This document shows, piece by piece, positions 37,045 through 45,985 of a stretch of 64,000 bases of DNA (position 1 is its first letter; each line of letters starts with the position of its first letter). The notes beneath the pieces were generated by a model that worked only from the letters and a program-made list of their open reading frames with translations, did not search any database and had not been told where the DNA came from. Made by a program: the position numbers and the translations under genes. The DNA comes from CAVQGZ01 sp963714455 (GTDB taxonomy: Bacteria > Actinomycetota > Actinomycetes > Jiangellales > Jiangellaceae), in NCBI GenBank assembly GCA_963714455.1, contig CAVQON010000020.1:434001-498000 (forward strand), given 5' to 3'.

Positions 37045-37949
37045 GCCGCCGCGACTGGCTGCCGGCCTATCTCGCCCTGGTGCTCGTCTGGGGCTGCAGC
37101 TTCTTGTTCAACGAGCTCGCGCTGCGCTCGTTCAGCCCGATCGCCGTCGCCTTCGGCCGCATATCGCTGGGTGCGCTGACGCTGGTCATCGTGCTTCTCG
37201 TGATGCGCCAGCCGATTCGTCTGCAGCGCTCCGAGCTGAAAGACCTCGTCGTCGTGGCGGCGATCATCACCGCCGTGCCGTTCACGCTGATCGCGTTCGC
37301 CCAGACCCGCGTCACGTCGATCCTGGCCGGCCTTCTCAACGCGACCACCCCGCTGTGGGTGGCGGTCTTCGTCGCCGTGCTGATCCCGCTTGAGCGCGCC
37401 ACCCGACAGCAGCGCCTCGGTCTGCTGCTGGGCTTCGTCGGCATCGGGGTGCTTCTCGGGGTGTGGGACGTCGACACGCTCGACATGGTCGGCATCCTCG
37501 CCATGCTCGGTGCCACCGCCTGCTACGGGTTCGGGACGGCGTGGATGCGCTGGCGGCTGGCCGACTCGTCGCTGTCCGGGGCGTCCCTGAGCGGTGTGCA
37601 GCTCGTGCTGGCCACCGCCATCGTGCTTCCCGTGGTTCCCCTGGGCGGTGCTCCGAGCGAGATCCGCCCGGAGTCGGTGCTGGCGCTGATCGGTCTCGGA
37701 GCCTTGGGCGCAGGGCTGGCCTACGTGCTGTTCTGGCGCGTCGTGCGCACCGCCGGACCGACGATCGCGGCCACCGTCACCTACCTGATCCCGCTCGTGT
37801 CGACCACGCTCGGCATCCTCGTGCTGGGCGAGCAGCTCACCTGGAACCAGCCTGTCGGCGGCGCGATCGCGCTGGTCGGCGTGGCGTTGGCGCAGGGGAT
37901 CATCGGAGCGGGTCGTCCTATCCGCGCCGGTCACTCGCCGGGCAGGTGA
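37041..37949 (+). CDS. EamA/DMT-family transporter
   Basis: A 302-residue drug/metabolite transporter with ten hydrophobic segments in two EamA repeats (LALVLVWGCSFLFNELAL and MVGILAMLGATACYGFG), ending with TYLIPLVSTTLGILVLGEQLTW, the typical second-repeat ending. GTG 37041 overlaps the ogt stop (GTGA), so it is the third gene of the repair operon; whether this is functional is unknown. Substrate cannot be predicted. Confidence 0.88.
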   Translation: MSRRDWLPAYLALVLVWGCSFLFNELALRSFSPIAVAFGRISLGALTLVIVLLVMRQPIRLQRSELKDLVVVAAIITAVPFTLIAFAQTRVTSILAGLLNATTPLWVAVFVAVLIPLERATRQQRLGLLLGFVGIGVLLGVWDVDTLDMVGILAMLGATACYGFGTAWMRWRLADSSLSGASLSGVQLVLATAIVLPVVPLGGAPSEIRPESVLALIGLGALGAGLAYVLFWRVVRTAGPTIAATVTYLIPLVSTTLGILVLGEQLTWNQPVGGAIALVGVALAQGIIGAGRPIRAGHSPGR

Positions 37950-38836
37950 GCGACGGTGCCGTCGCGTGCGCGTCGTGGTCCCAGCTCTGCGATGTACATC
38001 GCGGCCAGCACGAGGCCGGCACCGAGGACGAAGCGGACGGTCACCGGGTCGCCGTCCAGCGTGATGCCGAAGGTTGCTGCGAACACCGGCTCCGTGGTCA
38101 TGATGATCGCGGCGCGGGAGGCGGGCAGGCGGGCCTGCGCCCAGGTCTGGGCCACCATCGCCAGAGCGCCTGCCGCGAGTGCGAGGTACAGCATCACCAG
38201 CCACTGCGTGCCGGTCGACGGAAGCACGACGCCGTCCGGTGCGGCAGCCACCGCGCACACGGCAGAGGTGAAGCCCATCTGCACGACTGCCAGCCCGACG
38301 GCCTGGCCGGGCTTCGACCACGCCCCGAGCAGCACGATGTGCAGGGCGTAGCCCACTGCCGACAGTGCCGTGACCAGCTCGCCGACGCCGATGGCGAACC
38401 CGTTGAGCGACAGGACGCCCAGCCCGACCGTGGCCAGGCCCACCGCGAGCCAGGTGGCCCGCGGCACGGACTCGCGCAGCAGCAGAGCTGCGATCACCGG
38501 GGTCAGCACCACGTAGAGACCGGTGATGAAGCCGCTCACCGAAGCCGAGACCAGGGTCAGGCCCCACGTCTGCAGCAGCTGGGCGGCGCCGTAGACCAGG
38601 CCCAGCACCATCGCCTTGCGTCGCGCGTCGCTCGTGAGCCGAGCCACCGAGCGTGGGGCCAGCAGCCACAACCCCACGGCGGCGATGGCGAACCGCACGG
38701 CCAAGAAGTCGGCGACCGGGATCGTCTCGGTGAGGTCCTTGATGACGACGAACGTCGATCCCCAGATCGCCGTCACGCCCACAAGGGCGGCAGCCGGGGC
38801 GAAGGAGCCGGCGCGGCCGGCGAGGACGGTGGTCAC
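37931..38836 (-). CDS. EamA/DMT-family transporter (second, convergent)
   Basis: A 301-residue EamA-family membrane protein with ten helices: ALVGVTAIWGSTFVVIKDLTE at the start, SASVSGFITGLYVVLTPVIAALLL and AAIIMTTEPVFAATFGITLDGD. It overlaps the neighbouring EamA gene by 19 bp tail to tail. The two are clearly different sequences, so this is not a recent duplication. The GTG start at 38836 lies 41 nt before any other good candidate. Substrate unknown. Confidence 0.85.
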   Translation of the reverse strand: MTTVLAGRAGSFAPAAALVGVTAIWGSTFVVIKDLTETIPVADFLAVRFAIAAVGLWLLAPRSVARLTSDARRKAMVLGLVYGAAQLLQTWGLTLVSASVSGFITGLYVVLTPVIAALLLRESVPRATWLAVGLATVGLGVLSLNGFAIGVGELVTALSAVGYALHIVLLGAWSKPGQAVGLAVVQMGFTSAVCAVAAAPDGVVLPSTGTQWLVMLYLALAAGALAMVAQTWAQARLPASRAAIIMTTEPVFAATFGITLDGDPVTVRFVLGAGLVLAAMYIAELGPRRARDGTVAHLPGE

Positions 38837-38843
38837 GGTTGCG

Positions 38844-40820
38844 TCAGAAGATGTAGATGGTGACTTCGGAGCCGGAGTTCACCGTGCTTCCTTCAGCCGG
38901 CGCCTGGCGCAGCACGTTGTTCGGCCCCGCCGGCAGCAGCACGATCGTGCGCACGACCAGGCCGGCGGCCTCGAGCTCGGCCTGCGCCTCGTCGGCGTCT
39001 CGCCCCTCGACGTCGGGGACGACGACGGTCTCCGGTCCGAGCGAGACGATCATCGAGATCGCCTCGCCACGAAACAGCGTGCCCTCACTCGGGTCCTGGG
39101 AGATCACCCGGCCCTTGTCGACGTCGTCGGAGAAGGCCTCACCGAACCGGGCGACCAGCCCTGCCGCCTCGACCTCCTCGGCTGCGGCCGCACGGGTGTC
39201 GCCGACGACGTCCGGGACGTCGATGGGCTGACGTCCCCTGCTCATCACGAACGACACCTCGGCGCCACGCTTGACCTCGGTGCCGGCTGCCGGATCTTGC
39301 GAGATCACCTGTCCTCGGGGGACGTCCTCGCTGAACCGTCGGTCCACCTCGCCAGGCACCAGCGTCAGGTCGGCGAGGGCCGCTTCGGCCTCGGCGCGGG
39401 TGGTGCCGACGATGGACGGGACGTCGTAGCGCTCCGGTCCCAGCGAGAGCACGAGGGTGACCGAGCCACCGGGCGCCACCGGCTGGCCAGCAGCGGGCTC
39501 GGTCGAGACCACGGCGTCGAGCGGGATCGTCTCGGAGTACTCCTCAGCGCCCAGAACCACGCTGAGTCCGGCGGCGTCGGCCAGCTGCTGGGCCTGGTCG
39601 ACGGTCATGCCCACCATCGGGGGCGTCTCGACGAGACGACCCTCGAACCACCACCAGGCAGCGCCGCCGAGAGCGCCGAGCACCAGCACGGTCACCACGA
39701 GCCGCAGCAGTCGACGCTTGCGTCGCCGACGCTTGGGTGGCGTCTCGAACGGGTCGGCCGCGACCGCCGCCGCCGTCACCGGGTTCGGCGGGACGGTGGC
39801 CGCCCCCGCACTAGGCCCTGAGGTGGGGTCGATCGACGCCGTGCTCCGGTGGATCGGGTTGGTGTCGGAGCGTCGCCTCGCTGACCCGGCTGCAGCCGCG
39901 GCGGCACCTGCCCCGGCTGCGGCGGTGAACGGCCCGGTCGGGCGGGTCCCTGGGTCGCGCTCCAGTGCCTTGCGGGTGCGGCGGACGGCCCCGAGGAAAG
40001 CCCCGGCGTCGGGGTAGCGGTCGGCGACCGTGCGTGCCGTCGCCTGCGACACAAGCGCGTCGACCGCCGGTGGGATGTCGGGGATCTCGGTCGACGGCAG
40101 GGCCACGTCCTCGTCCACGTGCTTGCGCACCACCACGTAGTCGGTGGCTCCGTCATGGGGCGGGTGGCCGGTGAGAAGCTCGTAGAGCAGCACACCGGCG
40201 GCGTAGACGTCGGAGGCCTGGGTTGCCGGGTGGCCCAACGCCTGCTCGGGGGAGATGTAGGCGACCGTGCCCAGCAGCAGTCCCCGGGTCGAGGCACCGC
40301 GGGGAGGGGCCGCACCGCTCACCGCGTGGGCCAGGCCGAAGTCGGCCACCTGGACGTCGCCGTCGTCACCGACGAGCACGTTCTCCGGCTTCACGTCACG
40401 GTGCACGATGCCGGCGTCGTGGGCGGCGGCCAGGGCCGCGAGCACCGGGTCCATGACCGCCAGGGCGGTGCGCGGGTCGAGGCGACCCCGCTCGACGATC
40501 ACCTGCCGCAGCGTCCGGCCTCGGACAAGCTCGAGCGCCAGCCAGACGATGCCGTCCGACGTGCCCTGGTCGAACACCGTGACGATCGCGCGGTCGCGTG
40601 ACAGGGCTGCTGCCGAGCGCGCCTCGTCGATGAACCGCTGGACGAACTCGTCGTCCTCGGCAAGGTCGGGGTGCATGACCTTGAGGGCGACGTCGCGGCC
40701 CAGACGCTCGTCGGAGGCTTCGTAGACGGTGGCCATGCCACCCCGGGCGATGCGGGAGCGGACGCGATATCGACCGTCGACCAGCCGGCCGATCAGCGCG
40801 TCGTCCACCGCCGTCTCCAC
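38844..40820 (-). CDS. pknL: PASTA-domain Ser/Thr protein kinase (PknL/PknB-like)
   Basis: Membrane receptor kinase of 658 residues. Kinase domain about residues 20-280: IARGGMATVYEA, ALKVMH (ATP Lys), IVHRDVKPENVLVG (catalytic Asp), VADFGLAHAVSG and SPEQALG. A Thr/Pro/Ala-rich juxtamembrane linker precedes one TM helix (about 368-390). Four PASTA repeats follow on the outside, as in muropeptide-sensing kinases. The start GTG 40820 fits the family N-terminus and has TACACT 6 nt before it. In position it matches Rv2176 (pknL) beside aroG and the prenyl synthase, which is the basis of the name. Confidence 0.9.
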   Translation of the reverse strand: METAVDDALIGRLVDGRYRVRSRIARGGMATVYEASDERLGRDVALKVMHPDLAEDDEFVQRFIDEARSAAALSRDRAIVTVFDQGTSDGIVWLALELVRGRTLRQVIVERGRLDPRTALAVMDPVLAALAAAHDAGIVHRDVKPENVLVGDDGDVQVADFGLAHAVSGAAPPRGASTRGLLLGTVAYISPEQALGHPATQASDVYAAGVLLYELLTGHPPHDGATDYVVVRKHVDEDVALPSTEIPDIPPAVDALVSQATARTVADRYPDAGAFLGAVRRTRKALERDPGTRPTGPFTAAAGAGAAAAAAGSARRRSDTNPIHRSTASIDPTSGPSAGAATVPPNPVTAAAVAADPFETPPKRRRRKRRLLRLVVTVLVLGALGGAAWWWFEGRLVETPPMVGMTVDQAQQLADAAGLSVVLGAEEYSETIPLDAVVSTEPAAGQPVAPGGSVTLVLSLGPERYDVPSIVGTTRAEAEAALADLTLVPGEVDRRFSEDVPRGQVISQDPAAGTEVKRGAEVSFVMSRGRQPIDVPDVVGDTRAAAAEEVEAAGLVARFGEAFSDDVDKGRVISQDPSEGTLFRGEAISMIVSLGPETVVVPDVEGRDADEAQAELEAAGLVVRTIVLLPAGPNNVLRQAPAEGSTVNSGSEVTIYIF

Positions 40821-40853
40821 GCGGCAAGTGTAGGTGCGACCGCTGCGCAACCT
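40821..40853 (-). promoter_or_regulatory. leaderless promoter of the PASTA kinase gene
   Basis: TACACT (minus strand, 40827-40832) lies 6 nt before GTG 40820; a weak -35-like GAGGTT (40849-40854) is 16 nt upstream. There is no Shine-Dalgarno sequence. Confidence 0.4.
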
Positions 40854-40892
40854 CGGTTCGTGAACCCCGCGGGTGTCGGGCAGGCTAGGGCC

Positions 40893-41237
40893 GTGCCCGA
40901 CGTCCTGCAGCCCTACGCCTACCTCGGCGTTCTGGCGTTCATCCTGCTCGTGACGTTGCCGCTGGAGCTGTACCTCGGGGTTCGAGTCTGGCGTCGTCCC
41001 CGCCGGCTGGCGCTGACGGTGGCGCCGGTGGTCGTCGTCTTCGCGGTGTGGGACCTCTACGCCATCAGCCGTGACCACTGGTTCTTCGACCCCGACCAGA
41101 CGTCCGGCGTGCTGCTCTTCGGCGCGCTCCCGCTGGAGGAGCTGCTGTTCTTCATCATCGTCCCGATCGCCGGGGTGATGACGCTGGAAGCCGTGAGCGT
41201 CGTTCGTCGCTGGCCGGCCGTGCGGGAGACGACATGA
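40893..41237 (+). CDS. crtYc: lycopene cyclase domain protein, first subunit
   Basis: Small three-helix membrane subunit of the heterodimeric actinobacterial lycopene cyclase. The 114-residue protein has YAYLGVLAFILLVTLPLELYL, a TM helix VAPVVVVFAVWDLYAI, and the conserved LPLEELLFFIIVPIAGVMTLEAV block. The active enzyme needs both CrtYc and CrtYd. GTG 40893 begins the conserved N-terminus. The stop overlaps the crtYd start (ATGA). Confidence 0.85.
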   Translation: MPDVLQPYAYLGVLAFILLVTLPLELYLGVRVWRRPRRLALTVAPVVVVFAVWDLYAISRDHWFFDPDQTSGVLLFGALPLEELLFFIIVPIAGVMTLEAVSVVRRWPAVRETT

Positions 41238-41683
41238 CCTACACCCAGCTGGCGCTCCTCGGCGTCGTCGTCGTGGTGCTGCTCGACCTGGTGGTGCTGC
41301 GCGTCGGGCTGCTGCGGCGGGCGCTCTTCTGGACCGCCTACGCGATCATGGCCTTCTTCCAGCTGCTGACGAACGGCTGGCTCACGGGCCGCGAGATCGT
41401 CACCTACAACCCCGCGACGACCCTGACGGGCGAGCAGGTCGTGCTGCTCGGCGACTGGCGGATCGTCTACGCGCCGGTCGAGGACCTCATGTTCGGCTTC
41501 GCCATGATCGTCCTCACGCTCGACCTGTGGGTCGTCTGGGGGCGCCGGGGCATCGATGTCGGGCCCTACGGCGACGGTCCGTGGCAGCGGCGGCGCGATG
41601 CACGCGAGGCCGCCGCTCGAGGCGGCGCGGCAGGCGTCGAGGCTCAGGACGAGGTGACGCGGGCCCGCACGGACCGCCCGTAG
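41234..41683 (+). CDS. crtYd: lycopene cyclase domain protein, second subunit
   Basis: Partner subunit, 149 residues with three TM helices, LFWTAYAIMAFFQLLTNGWLTGREIV and the conserved PVEDLMFGFAMIVLTLDLWV. After residue 115 an Arg/Ala-rich hydrophilic tail follows. Heterodimeric cyclases form beta- or epsilon-ends; which cannot be told from sequence. It overlaps the crtB stop by 40 bp tail to tail. Confidence 0.85.
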   Translation: MTYTQLALLGVVVVVLLDLVVLRVGLLRRALFWTAYAIMAFFQLLTNGWLTGREIVTYNPATTLTGEQVVLLGDWRIVYAPVEDLMFGFAMIVLTLDLWVVWGRRGIDVGPYGDGPWQRRRDAREAAARGGAAGVEAQDEVTRARTDRP

Positions 41684-42573
41684 GCCCCCCCGGCAACCTT
41701 GGCCCGTCGCCACGACGACGTCGTCGCCCTCGCGTCGAACACCTGGTAGTCGATCGCCTCGACCTCGTCGACGATGCCGACGTACAGCTCTTGGGCTGCC
41801 TCGATGCACGGGCGGCTGGTGGGGTGCAGCAGGCCGATCCCCGACTCGGCGCGTCGCGAGAGCCGACGAACCCGCGCGATCTGGAAGGCCAGCAGGTCGC
41901 GTACCGCGTCGGTGACCTGGCGGGTCTCCAGGTGCGTTCGGGTGAGCCCGAACCGTTCCAGGTCTTCCACGGGCAGGTAGACCCGTCCGCGGTCGAGGTC
42001 TTCGCCGACGTCGCGGGTGAAGTTGGCCAGCTGGAACGCCACCCCGAGGTCGGTCGCCGCCGGGTACGCCGCGTCGTCCAGCGGCTCGAGGATGGGCACC
42101 ATCTGCAGACCGATGACGGCGGCACTGCCGTAGACGTAGGTGTAGAGGTCGTCGTAGGTGGCGTAGTCGGTGACGGTCAGGTCCATGCGCATCGAGTGCA
42201 GGAACGCCTCGAAGTGCTCGACGGGGATCTGCCAGCGGTTCACCGTGTCGACCAGGGCCCGCCCGATCGGGTCGTCGCTGTGCCCGACGGCGATGTCGGC
42301 CAGCACCGAGTCACCCCACCTGCCGAGCCAGTCGGCCTTCTGCTGCTCGGTGAGCGTGGAGGCCAGGTCGTCGACGATCTCGTCGGCGTAGCGCGCGAAG
42401 CCGTAGAGGGCGTGGACGTAGGGGCGCTTCGCCGGCGGCAGCAGCAGCGTGGCGAGGTAGTACGTCTTGCCGTGTGCAGCGTTGAGCCGGCGGCACCGCT
42501 CGTAGGACTCGCGGGTCATCGGGTCGGTGATGCCGGCGGCGTCCAGCTCTCGCGCACTCACGGGCCGGATCAT
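41644..42573 (-). CDS. crtB: phytoene synthase
   Basis: Condenses two geranylgeranyl diphosphates to phytoene, the first carotenoid-specific step. The 309-residue protein has both Asp-rich motifs: YADEIVDDLAS and FTRDVGEDLDRGRVYLP, with the conserved YVYGSAAVIGLQMVPIL. ATG 42573 starts at a normal distance. It is transcribed opposite to crtYcYd, with a short 3' overlap, and does not share a transcript with crtI or crtE here. Confidence 0.93.
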   Translation of the reverse strand: MIRPVSARELDAAGITDPMTRESYERCRRLNAAHGKTYYLATLLLPPAKRPYVHALYGFARYADEIVDDLASTLTEQQKADWLGRWGDSVLADIAVGHSDDPIGRALVDTVNRWQIPVEHFEAFLHSMRMDLTVTDYATYDDLYTYVYGSAAVIGLQMVPILEPLDDAAYPAATDLGVAFQLANFTRDVGEDLDRGRVYLPVEDLERFGLTRTHLETRQVTDAVRDLLAFQIARVRRLSRRAESGIGLLHPTSRPCIEAAQELYVGIVDEVEAIDYQVFDARATTSSWRRAKVAGGAYGRSVRARVTSS

Positions 42574-42623
42574 CGCAGAACGGTCCCGGGGGCAGACGAA
42601 CCGGCTCGTGGCACGATGCGCGG

Positions 42624-43058
42624 ATGCGGGTGCGGTCCGGTGTCGTGGCGTTGGTCGTGGCGTGGCTCATGGTGGGTCTGCTCGCCGGGTGCAGCCCGCA
42701 GGGTGGTGACGCGCTCGCCGAGCCGGTGGGCGACGTCCAGGCAGAGGGTCTCCCGGACTCTGACGTCGACCCGATCAGCGGTCTGCCCTGGGTTCTCGAG
42801 GTGGAGCTTCCGCCGAACGCGCAAGACACGCTCGTGCTGATCGACGCCGGTGGGCCGTTCCCGTACAGCAAGGACGGCAGCACCTTCCAGAATCGGGAAG
42901 GGATCCTGCCCGACGCGCAGGTCGGCTACTACGCGGAGTTCACCGTCGACAAGCCGGGCGAGGACGACCGTGGCCCGTGGCGCCTGGTCACCGGCGCTCA
43001 GGACGAGGTCTACTGGACCGACGACCACTACTCCTCGTTCTCCAGGGTGTGGCGCTGA
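42624..43058 (+). CDS. guanyl-specific ribonuclease of the RNase Sa/N1 family, lipoprotein
   Basis: A 144-residue secreted or lipid-anchored RNase. The N-terminal helix ends in a lipobox LLAGC (Cys23). After a linker, the RNase fold shows PFPYSKDGSTFQNREGILP, the catalytic Glu in YYAEFTVDKPG, Arg in GPWRLVTG, and the catalytic His in DDHYSSFSRVW, which matches the RNase Sa active site order (Glu-Arg-His). The stop overlaps the ATG of a barstar gene by one base. The lipobox suggests it is tethered to the outside of the membrane. Confidence 0.82.
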   Translation: MRVRSGVVALVVAWLMVGLLAGCSPQGGDALAEPVGDVQAEGLPDSDVDPISGLPWVLEVELPPNAQDTLVLIDAGGPFPYSKDGSTFQNREGILPDAQVGYYAEFTVDKPGEDDRGPWRLVTGAQDEVYWTDDHYSSFSRVWR

Positions 43059-43441
43059 TGGTGGCGTGGAGCACGTTGGACGACCTTGCCGGGCTTCCCG
43101 CCGGCGTCGTGCCGGTCGCCCGGCCGGTGGACGTGCTCGGCCTGGAGGCGCACTGCGACGCGCGTGGCCGGCCGATGGTGCTGCTCGACACCGGGCGGGT
43201 CACGGACAAGGACGGCTTCATGGACGCGGTCAGCGCGGCGCTGAACCTTCCGGGCTGGTTCGGGCGCAACTGGGACGCCCTCGGCGACTGCCTGGGTGAC
43301 GTGCCCCCGTCGACTGTGCTGGTGTGGGACGGCTGGACCGACATGGCACGCGTCGCCCCCCGCGAGACCGAGGTGGCCATCGAGGTGCTCGCCGAGTCCG
43401 GCCTCACCGTCCTGATGGTGAACGCACCCGAGGGCGATTGA
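43058..43441 (+). CDS. barstar-family ribonuclease inhibitor
   Basis: A 127-residue protein of the barstar family: VVLLDTGRV-like strand followed by DKDGFMDAVSAALNLPGWFGRNWDALGDCLGD, whose Asp/Glu/Trp-rich loop is the hallmark that plugs the RNase active site. It begins with the ATG that shares its first base with the RNase stop (TGATG), so it is translated in step with the RNase. Role: protect the cytoplasm from the enzyme before export, or act as immunity. Confidence 0.85.
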   Translation: MVAWSTLDDLAGLPAGVVPVARPVDVLGLEAHCDARGRPMVLLDTGRVTDKDGFMDAVSAALNLPGWFGRNWDALGDCLGDVPPSTVLVWDGWTDMARVAPRETEVAIEVLAESGLTVLMVNAPEGD

Positions 43442-43536
43442 CGGCTATCCCCAACGGCCTCGAGCGCCGGTGAGTCGTCCCCAGGGGACGGCGTGCCCTG
43501 CGCATGAGGGTGTGCGCGGCGCGAGCATCCGTCGAC

Positions 43537-44340
43537 ATGGACATCGTCGACGAGGTCCGCCTCCAGGGTGGCCTGATGCCCCGATCTCGACTGCCGCGCC
43601 GCCAGGTGGAACGCGCTCTGCTTGACGGCCGCCTCGTTCGCATCGGGCGCGGACAGGTCGGGCTCACGGAGCTTCCTGAGCCGGTTCGCTTGGCTGCGTC
43701 AGTCGGCGGCGTGCTGAGCTGTGCGTCCGCGGCGGCAGCGCACGGCCTGCCTCTGTTATCACCCACAGCCACCGTCCATGTCACGGTTTCCCGTGGTCAG
43801 TCCGGGATCAGGCTGCCCGAAGGCGTCGTGCACCGACGAGACGCTCCCTCGATCGACGGCGTCACGACCCTCGCACGAACGGCTGCCGACTGCGCACGCT
43901 GCCTTCCTGAGCTCGACGCTCTGGTGGTCGTCGATGCGGTTCTGGCGCGTGGTGTCGAGCGTGACGACGTGGTGGGGGAGCTCACCGGTCGCGGTGCTCG
44001 GGCTGCTCGCGCGGTTGTTGCTCTGGCCGACCCTGGTGCCGGGTCGTCAGGTGAGACTGCGGCGCGGCTGGCGATCAGGCGGGCCGGCCTGAGGGTCGAG
44101 TCCCAGGTGTTCATCGGTGGAGTTGGCTGGGTCGACCTGCTGGTGGAAGGACGACTGGTGGTGGAGATCGATGGCTTCGCGTACCACTCCGACGCGAAGC
44201 AGTTCGCGACCGATCGCCGACGCGACGCTGCTCTCGTTGGGATGGGCTATCTCGTTCTCCGGTTCACCTGGCTCGACGCGGTCACCCGACCGGCCCATGT
44301 GATCGCCATGATTCGGGCTGCACTTGCCGTCCACGCGTGA
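43537..44340 (+). CDS. AbiEi antitoxin-like N-terminus with DUF559 (VSR-like) C-terminal domain
   Basis: A 267-residue protein typical of actinobacteria. The N-terminal 60 residues resemble the winged-helix start of AbiEi-type antitoxins (LPRRQVERALLDGRLVRIGRGQVGL); the C-terminal domain (about residues 190-267) is a restriction-endonuclease-like DUF559/VSR fold with WVDLLVEGRLVVEIDGFAYH, RRRDAALVGMGYLVLRFTW. No partner toxin (AbiEii) lies beside it. ATG 43537 is chosen; ATG 43504 is possible. Role unknown; a nuclease or a regulator are both open. Confidence 0.7.
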   Translation: MDIVDEVRLQGGLMPRSRLPRRQVERALLDGRLVRIGRGQVGLTELPEPVRLAASVGGVLSCASAAAAHGLPLLSPTATVHVTVSRGQSGIRLPEGVVHRRDAPSIDGVTTLARTAADCARCLPELDALVVVDAVLARGVERDDVVGELTGRGARAARAVVALADPGAGSSGETAARLAIRRAGLRVESQVFIGGVGWVDLLVEGRLVVEIDGFAYHSDAKQFATDRRRDAALVGMGYLVLRFTWLDAVTRPAHVIAMIRAALAVHA

Positions 44341-44343
44341 CGT

Positions 44344-44443
44344 GTACGTGAATCCCCACATTCGAGTCCCTGTGCTGCTGATCGTCGGCGCAAACGCGCA
44401 GGTCAGCCGAGTGCAGAGGCAGCGAATGTGGGGATTCGTGTAC
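44344..44443. repeat. imperfect 21-bp inverted repeat with 58-bp spacer
   Basis: Left arm 44344-44364 and right arm 44423-44443 are complementary at 19 of 21 positions; the shared core reads GAATCCCCACATTCG. It lies in the 122-bp gap after the DUF559 gene and before the crtI stop. It is too widely spaced for a simple terminator stem, but a cruciform or a mobile-element remnant is possible. No transposase is near. Confidence 0.7.
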
Positions 44444-44462
44444 GGGCTGCAGTGACAAAGGG

Positions 44463-45955
44463 CTATCGCCAGGCCCGGGAGCGGTACGACGGGTCAGGTC
44501 CAAGCACCCGCTCGGCCGCCAACCGGCCAGAGACGAGCACCATGGGCATGCCCACGCCCGGCTGCGTGCCCGAGCCGGTGAACACGACGTTTTCGCCCCA
44601 GATGTTGCGCGGGCGGAACGGGCCGGTCTGGGTGAACGAGTGCGCGCTCGCGAACGGCGCACCCATCTCCATGCCGCGGGCTTCCCAGTCCAAAGGAGTG
44701 GTGAGGTTCTCGACCTCGATGGAGTCGCCGAAGCCGACGTAGCCGGCGCGTTCCATGGTGGTCACCATCTCGTCGCGGAAGGGCCCCGCGAGCTTCGACC
44801 AGTCCTGGCCCCCGTGCAGGTTCGGGGTCATGAACAGCACGTAGTAGCTCTGCTTGCCCTCCGGCGCCAGCGACGGGTCGGATCGGGAGTGGTTGCTCAC
44901 CAGGAACGACGGGTCGGTGGGCAGCACCTCGTCGTCGACGAGCTGGCGGAACGTCTTGGCCCAGTCTGGCCGAAGTGGATGTTGTGGTGGCCGATCTTGG
45001 AGTACGACGCGGACGACCCCACCAGCATCAGGGCGCACGACGGCGAGTAGCGCAAGGGACGCCGCATCGGATGCCGCAGCAGGTCGCGCCGGGCGACGGG
45101 CAGGTCGGGGTTGAGAACCACGACGTCGGCGGGGATCCGGTCGCCGTCGGCGGTGAGCACCGCGACGGCGCGCTCGCCGCGCGTCTCCACCCCGGTGACG
45201 GTGGTGTCGTAGCGGAGATCGACACCGTGCTTCTCCGCCGCCCCGGCCATCGCTCGGGGGATGGCATGCATACCGCCCTTGGGGAAGAAGACACCGGCGA
45301 CGCTGTCCATGTAGGCGATCACCGCGTAGATGGCGAACGCGTCGTAGGGGCTCATGCCCGCGTAGAGCGCCTGGAAGCTGAACAGCCGCTGCGTGCGTGG
45401 GTCCTTGAGGTACTCGGCAACCTTCGGGGCGAGTCGGCGGAAACCACCCATCGCCACCAGCTTCGCCAGCTGCGGGGTGAGCAGGTCGAACGGGGAGTCG
45501 AGGTTGCGGTCGATGAAGTGCCGCTGCTCGAGCCGGTACAGCTCGGAGACGAACTCGACGAACTTCAGGTAGCCGGCCGCCTCGTCCGGGCCGATGACCC
45601 GGCGGATCTCCTCGGCCATCGACGCAGGATCGGGGTGAGTGTCGAGCACGGACCCGTCCGGGTAGAACGCCCGGTACAGCGGGTCGAGGGGTTCGAGCTC
45701 GAGCCAGTCGTCCATGCGCTCGCCGACTGCGTCGAAGGCGTCGGCGATCAGGTCGGGCATGGTCAGCACCGTCGGGCCGGTGTCGAACGAGTACCCGTCG
45801 ACCTCCAGCAGACCGTTGCGACCGCCGGGCACCGGCTCGCGCTCCAGAACCGTGACCGTGCGCCCGGCTCCCGCGAGCCGCATCGCCGCCGACAGGCCGC
45901 CCAGACCTGCGCCGACGACGACCACGTTGTCGGTGGGGCCGGTGACGGTTCTCAT
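44463..45955 (-). pseudogene. crtI: phytoene desaturase, one frameshift
   Basis: FAD-dependent desaturase that turns phytoene into lycopene. The first frame starts at ATG 45955 with the Rossmann motif VVVVGAGLGGLSAAMRLAG and runs to about 44970; the C-terminal frame has VLPTDPSFLVSNHSRSDPSLAPEGKQSYYVLFMTPNL and the FAD-binding GSGTQPGVGMPMVLVSGRLAAERV end. One missing base at about 44958-44972 would give a normal 497-residue enzyme. GAGGAG lies 9 nt before the start. It lies between crtE and the DUF559 gene on the crtE strand and is probably cotranscribed with crtE. Confidence 0.88.
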
Positions 45956-45985
45956 GCGTGGGGCTCCTCGCGTGCGGTATTGGGC

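Noticed and set aside
43537..44340. A complete AbiE type IV toxin-antitoxin system
   Set aside because: No AbiEii nucleotidyltransferase toxin gene lies on either side; only the antitoxin-like N-terminus is present, joined to DUF559.
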